Shown: one piece after another, positions 1-6,261 of the stretch | Position numbering within the stretch: the first letter of the stretch is position 1 | Layout: each line of letters starts with the position of its first letter | From: Gammaproteobacteria bacterium | Lineage (GTDB): Bacteria; Pseudomonadota; Gammaproteobacteria; Chromatiales; Chromatiaceae | Direction: 5' to 3' | Length of the DNA: 7,760 bases | NCBI GenBank assembly: GCA_019136395.1 | Contig: JAGVUH010000302.1 | Coordinates: 1-7,760, forward strand | Program-made: the position numbers and the translations under genes | Notes under the pieces: model-generated | Seen by the model: the letters and a program-made list of their open reading frames with translations, nothing else | Databases searched by the model: none | What the model was told of the DNA's origin: nothing

Positions 1-1288
1 TCCTCCGGCACCAGGTCCAGCCCCAGGGCGGCAAGGTGGCTGTAGAAGACGCTGGCGTAATAGCCCTCGTAGCGGGCGATGGGATTGGTGTCGTGCCACT
101 GATGGGGGATGGCGGCGAACAGGCTGGCAATGTGCTGGCGCAGGGCCTCAACATCGGCGACGACCAGGATGTCATAGAGCCGGCTGGCCAACTCGCTGGC
201 CTGTCCCGGCTGGCCGATGAAGGCCTTGGCCAGGCTATCGTTGAGTGCCGCGCTCACCTCCAGGTTGGGGTAACCCAGGCTGTACTCCCAGCGGGCGCCG
301 ATCTGGCGGGAGCCGGTGAAGGTCAGATAGCCGGTCTGCCACAGCAGGGCCTCCGGCGCGAGCTGGTCCACGTCAAAGGCCGACAACAGGGCCTCGTCCG
401 CCCGCAGGTGCGCCAGCCGGGGGGTGAAAAAGCCGCGCTGGGTCAGGACATCCACCAGAAAGGTGGGCGTGCCGGTCTCGAACCACCAGGGGCGGAACTG
501 GCGCGCATCGAACAGCAGCAGCAGGTCGAAGGGGTTATAGACCGCCTCGCCCAGCCAGTTGTAGCCGTTGTACCAGGCGCGGATCTGCTCCCGGTCCAGC
601 CCCGCCAGCTCCGGGGCGAAGACCTGGTCCAGATCGGCCTCGGTGTAGCCGCACAGGGCCGAGTAGCGGGCGTCGACAGTGATGTCCTTGAGATTGTTCA
701 GCCCGGAGAAGAGGCTGACCTTGCTGAACTTGCTGACCCCGGTGAGGAAGGCACGGAATAGAGGTTGCGCAGGCCATCGCGCATCACCCGGGCCATCACC
801 GGATCGGTGATGTTGTCCAGGATGGGCTTGTCATATTCGTCCACCAGCACCACCACGCGCTCGCTGGTGGCGGCATGGGCGCCCTCGATCAGTTCGTTGA
901 AACAGCCGACGATGTCGGTTTGATCGCTGCAAGGGACCCCAAGGGCTGCCTGGTTCTTGCGCAGCAGGGCCAGGATGCGCCGGTCCAGTTCAGCGCGGCT
1001 CTGAATCACCCCACCGCCAAAGCTCAACCGGATCACCGGATAGCATCGCGACCAGTCCCAGCGGTGTTCCGCCTCCAATCCCTGGAACAGGACCTGATCA
1101 CCCGTAAAGATCTCCGCCAGCGTATCCAGAAACAGTGACTTACCGAAGCGCCGTGGGCGGGAGAGGAAGTAATGCGTACCTTCCTCAATCAACCGTAAGG
1201 CGAAACTGGTCTTATCGACGTAGTAAAAATTACCCTCGCGAATCTTGCGAAAAGTCTGGATACCGATAGGCAGGGAGCGGCGGTGCAT
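1..1288 (-). pseudogene. AAA-ATPase-like / PD-(D/E)XK nuclease family protein, frameshifted and cut by the left edge
   Basis: The N-terminal frame (1288 down to about 755, 178 codons) starts with ATG and the family-typical LPIGIQTFRKIR and YYVDKT motifs. It carries a P-loop-like RPRRFGKS (residues 44-51) and a Walker B-like VVVLVDEYDKPILD (145-158). After RDGLRNLYS it runs into an early stop. Family sequence resumes one frame over from about 758 with FLTGVSKFSKVSLFSGLNN and stays open to the left edge (about 250 codons). That part includes WYNGYNW, YNPFDLL, WWFETGTPTFL and, at the edge, YEGYYASVFYSHLAALGLD, which resembles the start of the C-terminal PD-(D/E)XK nuclease domain. Members normally have about ten more residues between LYS and FLTG, so a deletion of roughly 28-31 bases (1 mod 3) explains both gap and frameshift. 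The upstream bases show no good Shine-Dalgarno. These proteins are common and often multicopy in proteobacteria, and their role is unknown. A sequencing or assembly error is the alternative to a true pseudogene. Confidence 0.85.
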
Positions 1289-1440
1289 GGTGAGGGGGGC
1301 GGTCGGGACCGGAGCATCAAGATGTTGAGTTGGATGTTAGCACAGGGGATTTCTCCTGCTCCTTCGCCACATGACCCCCTATCCCCCATGGTCCTGGCCT
1401 ACAATTTCAGGCGAGATCATTTTGGCTGGGGGGAACGCTA
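1289..1440. other. Divergent intergenic region between two broken genes
   Basis: This 152-base gap must contain the promoters of both divergent genes. TACAAT at 1400-1405 on the plus strand matches the sigma-70 -10 consensus at five of six bases and would start transcription about 30 bases before the phosphodiesterase gene. No convincing -35 box lies 16-18 bases upstream of it. I see no clear promoter on the minus strand, no strong hairpin and no repeat. Confidence 0.35.
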
Positions 1441-2704
1441 TTGCTGATGGTGATGTTGCTTATAGTGGGAGCATGCCTGGGCCCGGTGGCCACGGCAGCC
1501 GCAAGCATTGCGGCCAACCTCCCCGCCATCGATCCGGGGCCGCGACCCCTCCGCCTGGTCCAGGATCTGGAGGAGGGGCCACTAAAGCGCCGGCTGCTGA
1601 GCTGCGCCCAGGGCCCTTTCCAGCGCACAGCCTTTGCCATCGGCCACCGCGGCGCCTGCCTGGCCTACCCGGAGCATACCCGGGAGTCCTACCTGGCCGC
1701 GGCGCGCCAGGGGGCGGGGATCATCGAGTGCGACGTGACCTTCACCAAGGACCTGGAACTGGTCTGCCGCCATGCCCAGAATGACCTCCACACCAGCACC
1801 GACATCCTGTCCATCCCCGACCTGGCGGCCAAGTGCCGGCGGCCCTTCACCCCCGCCACCTTCGCCGCCGATGGCCGACTCCTTACCCCCGCCAGCGCCG
1901 AATGCTGGACCAGCGACCTGACCCTGGCGGAGTTCCGCCGCTTGCGCGGACGGCGGGATGGCTTCAACCCCCGCGCCCGGACGGCCGCGGAATATCAGCA
2001 ACCCCCGGACATCGCCTGGTCGGGCCTGGAGGCCGGCGCGGAGCACGGGACCCTGCTGACCCACCGCGAGAGCATCGCCCTCTTCCAGGAACTGGGGGTG
2101 ATGATGATCCCGGAGCTGAAGGAGTCCCTCGTCCCCCTGCCCTATAACGGGCTCAGCCGCGCCGCCCTCGCCCAACGGCTGATCGACGACTACAGGGCCG
2201 CCGGGGTCGATCCCCGCCACGTCTGGCCCCAGTCCTTCCTGCGGGAGGACATCGACCCAGGAGCCGGAATTCGGTCGCCAGGCGGTCTATCTGGAGGCCG
2301 CCGAGCGGGTCGTCGACCTGCCCTCCCTGGACGAACTGCTGCGGTACCGCGCCGCGGGCATCCGCATCGTCGCCCCACCCCTTTTCGCCCTGCTGGAAGG
2401 GGACGCCAGCGGGGCCATCCGCCCCTCGCCCTATGCCCGGGCTGTCCGGGCGGCGGGCCTAGCGATCATCCCCTGGAGCCTGGAGCGCTCCGGCAGCCTC
2501 GCCGTGACGGATAAGGGCTTCTACTATCAGACTCTGGCCGACGCGATCCACCGGGAGGGTGATGTGCTTCGGGTGCTGGATGTCCTCGCCCAGGAGGTGG
2601 GGATTCTCGCCATCTTCAGTGATTGGCCAGCGACCGTGGCCTATTACGCTAATTGCATGGGGTTGGGGTTGCATCCTAGCGAGCGTGGGGCGCCCTTCCC
2701 GTAG
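1441..2704 (+). pseudogene. Secreted glycerophosphodiester phosphodiesterase (GlpQ/GDPD type), frameshifted
   Basis: The family hydrolyses glycerophosphodiesters to sn-glycerol 3-phosphate and an alcohol, outside the cytoplasm when secreted. Frame one (1441 to about 2253, 271 codons) has a hydrophobic N-terminus ending in an Ala-rich stretch, then the GDPD signature: HRG at residues 69-71, PEHT 77-80, ECDV 96-99, RH 110-111 and MIPELK. After WPQSFLREDI the frame goes wrong. Family sequence continues one frame over from 2255 (TQEPEFGRQAVYLE, then IIPWSLERSG, IFSDWPATVAYYANCMGLG) to TAG at 2702-2704. About four residues seem to be missing at the join, consistent with a loss of about 11 bases (2 mod 3). 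Restored length is about 420 residues, normal for a secreted GlpQ-like enzyme. Unrepaired, frame one ends at 2514 as a 357-residue protein with the metal site but a wrong C-terminal third. The start is uncertain: TTG 1441 is five bases after GGGGGGAA, with ATG 1447 and 1453 as alternatives. The predicted signal peptide lacks the usual basic N-terminal residue. Confidence 0.85.
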
Positions 2705-2771
2705 GATGGCAAATAGCCACTGGGCGGTCTTGGGGCGGCTCGGTCCACTAAGGCGATTGGCACCCGTTCAG

Positions 2772-2812
2772 ACCCCCTCTCCCCAACCCTCCCCCGCCAG
2801 GGGGGAGGGAGT
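2772..2812. repeat. GC-rich palindromic repeat, REP-like
   Basis: CCCTCCCCC (2787-2795) pairs perfectly with GGGGGAGGG (2801-2809), giving a nine-pair stem with a five-base loop. It is preceded by a CCCTCTCCCC tract. In translation the plus strand reads TPSPQPSPARGEG and the minus strand PSPLAGEGWGEG. These peptide strings recur in spurious annotations of many proteobacterial genomes because this palindrome is dispersed between genes. No T-run follows on either strand, so it is not a canonical intrinsic terminator, though it could slow polymerase or protect the 3' end of the upstream transcript. Genome-wide copy number cannot be seen from this window. Confidence 0.65.
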
Positions 2813-2873
2813 AGGATATCCAGCGCTTTGTGCCGCCGAAGCCCTACTGGAGCGTAAGGGGTCCAAGCGAATA

Positions 2874-2902
2874 TTGGCGATTGAGCACCAAGTACTTATA
2901 AG
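2874..2902 (+). promoter_or_regulatory. Candidate sigma-70 promoter of the channel operon
   Basis: TTGGCG (2874-2879) and TATAAG (2897-2902) are separated by exactly 17 bases. They match the -35 and -10 consensus at four and five of six positions. The pair sits in the A+T-richer part of the gap and points at the channel gene. Transcription would start near 2909, leaving a leader of about 155 bases. No other candidate in the gap has comparable spacing. This is consensus matching by eye and unproven. Confidence 0.4.
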
Positions 2903-2917
2903 ACCGTCATCGCTAAA

Positions 2918-2931
2918 ACGGCCATGGCCGT
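2918..2931. repeat. 14-bp perfect palindrome, possible operator
   Basis: ACGGCCATGGCCGT is a perfect inverted repeat with no spacer. It lies about 10-23 bases downstream of the predicted transcription start of the channel operon, a position where a dimeric repressor could block transcription. It contains the short palindrome GGCCATGGCC, which arises easily by chance in GC-rich DNA, and it could instead form a small hairpin in the leader. No specific regulator is recognised. Confidence 0.3.
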
Positions 2932-2998
2932 GGATGGACGGGACCAGGCCAATCGAATACATTTCCCGCCCGCTTGGCTGACGCCACGTCTTCCCCAT

Positions 2999-3063
2999 TC
3001 CCTACCCGGTTAAATCACAAGGATCTCCCCGATCCCCACCCTGTTAAATCACAAGGAATTCCC
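2999..3063 (+). repeat. Imperfect tandem duplication, 34-bp period, carrying the ribosome binding site
   Basis: Bases 2999-3029 match 3033-3063 at 27 of 31 positions. The core GTTAAATCACAAGGA is identical at 3009-3023 and 3043-3057. The second AAGGA is the Shine-Dalgarno of the channel gene; the first has no start codon at a usable distance. The period is not a multiple of three, so the duplication is not coding. It supports placing this stretch in the untranslated leader and the channel start downstream of it. Confidence 0.75.
3053..3057 (+). promoter_or_regulatory. Ribosome binding site that fixes the channel start at GTG 3064
   Basis: AAGGA ends six bases before GTG at 3064, which is ideal spacing. 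A longer in-frame extension exists from TTG at 2974. It has no Shine-Dalgarno, would translate the non-coding duplication, and would place 30 polar and proline-rich residues ahead of the signal peptide. GTG 3064 is therefore preferred. Confidence 0.75.
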
Positions 3064-5349
3064 GTGCGACCCGATACCCTACCCTGGCCCCGCTGGTTTC
3101 TCTCTCTCCTGCTGCTCGCGGCGCTGCTGCTCGGCACCGGTGCCGGCGCCGGTACCGGCGGCGCGTCCGCGGTGGGCGATTGGGCGGGCACCTGGCAGAT
3201 GCAGTGGCGGGACAGCGGCGGTCAGATCATCCTCGAACAGCAGGGCGACACCGTCACCGGCCGCTCGCCGCTCTTCGATGGCCTCATCGAGGCCCGGGTC
3301 CAGACCGATGCCCAGGGGGAGCGGCTTGAAGGTCGCTGGTTCAGCGCCGAGCGCAGCGGGCAATTCGTCGCCGTGCTCGCCCGCGATGGCCAGACCTTCG
3401 CTGGTCGATTCGACAGCGGGGAGTGGTGGACGGGGAGCAAGATCCTCAAGCCCCTGGTCAAGCAATCGTTCGCCCTGACCTCGCCCCGTTCCGCCTTCAC
3501 CAGTTTCGTCGTCGCCGGCAATCTGGCCGCCAGCGGGATTGACGATGCCTGGGGCCTGGCGGCCGAGGCCGTGGCCTTCGACGCGCCGGCCACCCCGCTC
3601 TCGCGCACCGAGCAGCTCGACCGGGTGCGGGACCTGTTCCAACTGGTCGATCTCACCACCTTCCACTATTGGTCGATCCCCGATGCCGCGCCGGGGGACG
3701 ACACCCTCGCCCTCGCCCTGGAACAGCAGCCCTCGGGCGTGATCCTGCCCCTGACCCTGCGGCGGGACGAGGCGGGCGACTGGCGGCTGCGCTACCCCGG
3801 TGACGAGGCACTCCGCGCCGCGCGCCAGGCACTGCTGGCGGCCCACGGCGGCAAGTCGCCGCCGGCGGACGCCTATCGCCAGTTGCGCAATCCCCGGGAC
3901 ACCATGCGCGCCTTCCTGATCGGCATGGCCGACTGGCGGGGGCCGGGGCACGACCTGGCCCTCTCGACCCTCGATCTGTCGGCGATCCCGGAGCTGTTGC
4001 GGCCCTCCTTTGGCGATATCTCCGCCCAGTACCTGCGCCGGGTCCTCGACCATATCGGGCTGGTCGGGCTCCAGGGCATCCCCAACGATGGCGCCAGCCG
4101 CGTACCCTACGTCCACTTCGTCCAGGGTCAGCGGGCCATCGTCATCGCCCCCAGCGGCCCGGAGGCGGATGCCCCCTGGCAGTTCACCCCTCAGACCATC
4201 GCGGACATCCGCGACCTCTACCTGGTCACCGAGCGCCTGCCGCCGCCGGTGGCGACGCCGCCGGGGCTCATTCCCGACAGCACCTTCTTCCGGCTGCGGG
4301 ACCTGGTGGCCGACAAGGCCCCGGTGCTGCTGGGCCGGCTGCGCCAGAGCGAGTACTGGCAGCTCCTGGGCGGACTGCTTGCCCTGACCAGTGCCCTGGT
4401 GCTGGGCCGACTGGTGGCGGCCCTGCTCTGCGCCGGCCTGCGGCGGGTGCCCGGCGCCCGGCCCCTGCCACCCTATTTCCGCTGGTCGGTGATGATCCTC
4501 ATCGCCATGGCCCTCCTCTATCAGGTGCCGACCCTCCTTGGCCTGGCCACGACCTTCCGCGAATACACCTTGCCCTTCTGGGGCGTCCTCGGCAGCATCG
4601 CCGCCGGCCTCGTCGGCTGGCAACTGCTGGCCATTCTCGGCGACTTCCTTAGCCGGCTGGCGGAGGGCACCACCCGGGCCGCCGATGACATCCTCGTCAC
4701 CCTGCTCCTCGGCGGCCTGCGCCTGGCGGTCGTCGCCGCCAGCGCCCTGGGCATGGCCCTCTTCCTGTCGATCCCCACCAGCAACCTGCTGGCCGGCCTG
4801 GGCATCGGCGGTCTGGCCCTGGCCTTCGCCTCGCGGGAGACGCTCTCCAACGTCTTCGGCGCCGGCATCCTGGTCACTGACCGCCCCTTCCGCCGCGGTG
4901 ACTGGATCAAGACCGGGGACATCGAGGGCGCGGTCGAGTCGGTCGGGGTGCGCTCGACCCGTGTGCGCACGGCTCAGGACAGCGTGGTCTTCATCCCCAA
5001 CGGTAAGCTCGTCGACTCCACCATCAACAACCTGGGTACCCGCCGTTACCGCCTGCTCCACCAGCCGCTGCTGGTCACCGCCGGCGGGACGCCCGAGCGG
5101 CTCCAGGGCTTCATCGGCGCGGTGCGCGAACGCATCGTCGGTGACCCGGTATTTGCCGGGGGTCAGACCACTATCGGCCTGGCGGGCATCAGCCCGGGGG
5201 GGATCACGGTCGATGTCACCACCTACCTCGATGTCTCCACCGACGAGGCGGAGAGCGCGGCCTTGCACGCCCTGCTGCTCGACATCGTCCGGCTCGCCGA
5301 CCAGTCCGGGCTGGCGCTGGGCAGCGGCATGGCGCGGCCGGCGTCATGA
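3064..5349 (+). CDS. MscS-family mechanosensitive ion channel with large periplasmic N-terminus
   Basis: The 761-residue inner-membrane protein is predicted to gate in response to membrane tension and release solutes under hypo-osmotic shock. The GTG start is followed by a signal peptide (RPDTLPWPRW, a Leu-rich core, then a Gly/Ala/Thr tail to about residue 36). Residues 37-120 form a beta-rich module with repeated Gly/Trp motifs (GDWAGTW, LEGRWF, GEWWTG). A mixed periplasmic region runs to about 420. Five hydrophobic segments follow, near 431-456, 471-494, 503-527, 544-569 and 573-596. With an outside N-terminus this puts the C-terminus in the cytoplasm, as in MscS. The last segment is the Gly/Ala-rich pore helix (GLGIGGLALAFASRETLSN, from 578). 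The beta domain follows (RPFRRGDWI, VRSTRVRT, VFIPNGKL, NNLGTRRYR, to about 663). The protein is much longer than minimal E. coli MscS (286 residues). First gene of the operon: its TGA overlaps the next ATG. The MscS call is firm; the periplasmic modules are unassigned. Confidence 0.93.
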   Translation: MRPDTLPWPRWFLSLLLLAALLLGTGAGAGTGGASAVGDWAGTWQMQWRDSGGQIILEQQGDTVTGRSPLFDGLIEARVQTDAQGERLEGRWFSAERSGQFVAVLARDGQTFAGRFDSGEWWTGSKILKPLVKQSFALTSPRSAFTSFVVAGNLAASGIDDAWGLAAEAVAFDAPATPLSRTEQLDRVRDLFQLVDLTTFHYWSIPDAAPGDDTLALALEQQPSGVILPLTLRRDEAGDWRLRYPGDEALRAARQALLAAHGGKSPPADAYRQLRNPRDTMRAFLIGMADWRGPGHDLALSTLDLSAIPELLRPSFGDISAQYLRRVLDHIGLVGLQGIPNDGASRVPYVHFVQGQRAIVIAPSGPEADAPWQFTPQTIADIRDLYLVTERLPPPVATPPGLIPDSTFFRLRDLVADKAPVLLGRLRQSEYWQLLGGLLALTSALVLGRLVAALLCAGLRRVPGARPLPPYFRWSVMILIAMALLYQVPTLLGLATTFREYTLPFWGVLGSIAAGLVGWQLLAILGDFLSRLAEGTTRAADDILVTLLLGGLRLAVVAASALGMALFLSIPTSNLLAGLGIGGLALAFASRETLSNVFGAGILVTDRPFRRGDWIKTGDIEGAVESVGVRSTRVRTAQDSVVFIPNGKLVDSTINNLGTRRYRLLHQPLLVTAGGTPERLQGFIGAVRERIVGDPVFAGGQTTIGLAGISPGGITVDVTTYLDVSTDEAESAALHALLLDIVRLADQSGLALGSGMARPAS

Positions 5350-6260
5350 GGCGCGCCGACCCCCCTGTCCTCCTGGCTCTGACCCTGGCCGTGCTCCTCG
5401 GCGGCTGTTCGGCGGCGAATCAGGCGCTCCGGGCGGATTTCGTCGACTTCAACGGCATCGTCCAGTTCAACCAGGCGCAGCAGATGCTCCTGAACCTGGT
5501 GCGTCTGCACTACCGGGAGGCGCCGCTGTTCCTCCAGGCCGGTTCCCTGTCGGCGGCCTACGAGAGCCGCGCCTCCGCCTCCGCCAGCCTGACCAAGGAG
5601 CCGGGTTACCCCAGGACCACCGAGGTTGGCATCGACTATGCCTTCGCCTCCAAGCCGACCATCACCTACACGCCCATCGAGGGCCAGGGCTTCACCACCC
5701 AATTCATGCGACCCATCACCCCGGACACCTTCGCCCTGCTGGTGCGCTCCGGCTGGCCGGTGGCGCGGCTGATGGAGTTGCTGGTCGAAAAGGTGATCAT
5801 CGGCGGCGAGATGCTCCAGAACCACCCCCAGGCGCCGACCTATCCGCGCTTCCAGGCCCTGGTCGCGACCCTGCGGCAGGCCGAGGCCGCGGGGCGGCTG
5901 GGGCTGATCGAGGAGCAGGGGGCCCTCGTGGCGCGGGCGGGGGCGGAGCGCTTCCCGATCAAGTCCTGGGAGTTCCGCTCGCTCTTTGACGTGATGTTCG
6001 CCGCCGCGCACAACATCGAGACCCCGGCCGCTTACCGCGACCGGGTCCGACCGGCCCTGGGCAACGGGGTCCTGACCATCCGCGCCAGCGCGGAGCGGCC
6101 GCTCGACGCCCTGGTCTGGGTGGAGCACGACGGCTACTGGTACAGCATCGCCCACGCGGACGTGCAGTCCAAGGATACCTTCGCCCTGTTGCTGCTGTTG
6201 ACGCGCATCCAGGCGACACCGTCCGCGGCGCAGCCCGTGCTGACGCTGCCGGTGCGCTGA
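5346..6260 (+). CDS. Predicted lipoprotein, function not recognised
   Basis: This 304-residue protein has a basic N-terminus (MRR), a hydrophobic stretch and the lipobox LLGGC. Cleavage before Cys21 followed by Ser at +2 would favour export to the outer membrane. A conserved-looking motif follows at residues 42-62 (NQAQQMLLNLVRLHYREAP). The middle contains an aromatic segment (GIDYAFASKPTITYTPIEG) and the C-terminal half has mixed alpha/beta character, with WVEHDGYWYSIAHADVQSK near the end. There are no further membrane segments and no catalytic motif I recognise. Similar lipoproteins occur in proteobacteria as hypothetical proteins. ATG overlaps the channel stop codon (ATGA) and the upstream Shine-Dalgarno is weak, so translation probably depends on coupling to the channel gene. 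That points to a shared role in the envelope, perhaps as a partner of the channel's periplasmic part. This link is inferred from position only. Confidence 0.85.
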   Translation: MRRADPPVLLALTLAVLLGGCSAANQALRADFVDFNGIVQFNQAQQMLLNLVRLHYREAPLFLQAGSLSAAYESRASASASLTKEPGYPRTTEVGIDYAFASKPTITYTPIEGQGFTTQFMRPITPDTFALLVRSGWPVARLMELLVEKVIIGGEMLQNHPQAPTYPRFQALVATLRQAEAAGRLGLIEEQGALVARAGAERFPIKSWEFRSLFDVMFAAAHNIETPAAYRDRVRPALGNGVLTIRASAERPLDALVWVEHDGYWYSIAHADVQSKDTFALLLLLTRIQATPSAAQPVLTLPVR

Positions 6261-6261
6261 G

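Larger units (their letters stand above)
2705..3063. other. Intergenic region with repeats and a candidate promoter
   Basis: This 359-base stretch separates the broken phosphodiesterase from the channel operon. I find no believable gene in it. Short open frames here are low-complexity, and some are translations of the palindromic repeat. The segment from about 2860 to 2960 is visibly richer in A and T than the flanking genes, as expected of a promoter region. It contains the palindromic repeat, promoter, 14-bp palindrome and tandem duplication listed separately. No T-run-backed terminator for the upstream gene is visible. Confidence 0.6.

Noticed and set aside
36..761. 241-residue plus-strand open frame at the left edge
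   Set aside because: The opposite strand encodes clear AAA-ATPase-like family sequence in one frame across the same span.
735..2290. Programmed ribosomal frameshifting at the two breaks
   Set aside because: There is no slippery heptamer or following structure at either site, and codons are missing at both joins, which frameshifting would not explain.
2787..2809. Intrinsic terminator after the phosphodiesterase
   Set aside because: The stem is strong but no T-run follows on either strand, so it is better called a REP-like repeat.
2768..2998. 76-residue minus-strand open frame in the gap
   Set aside because: Its C-terminus is the translation of the palindromic repeat and the rest resembles no known protein.
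2974..3063. Extended N-terminus of the channel from TTG 2974
   Set aside because: It has no Shine-Dalgarno, runs through a non-coding tandem duplication, and would bury the signal peptide. GTG 3064 has AAGGA at ideal spacing.
3079..5268. 729-residue open frame on the minus strand opposite the channel gene
   Set aside because: Its protein is rich in Gly, Gln, Asp and Arg with no recognisable domain, and is the complement of a well-supported MscS gene. Long antisense frames are expected in GC-rich DNA.
4538..5989. 483-residue plus-strand open frame overlapping the channel and lipoprotein genes
   Set aside because: The translation is Ser/Pro/Arg-rich low complexity, a frame-shadow of two genes with clear domains and coupled start and stop codons.
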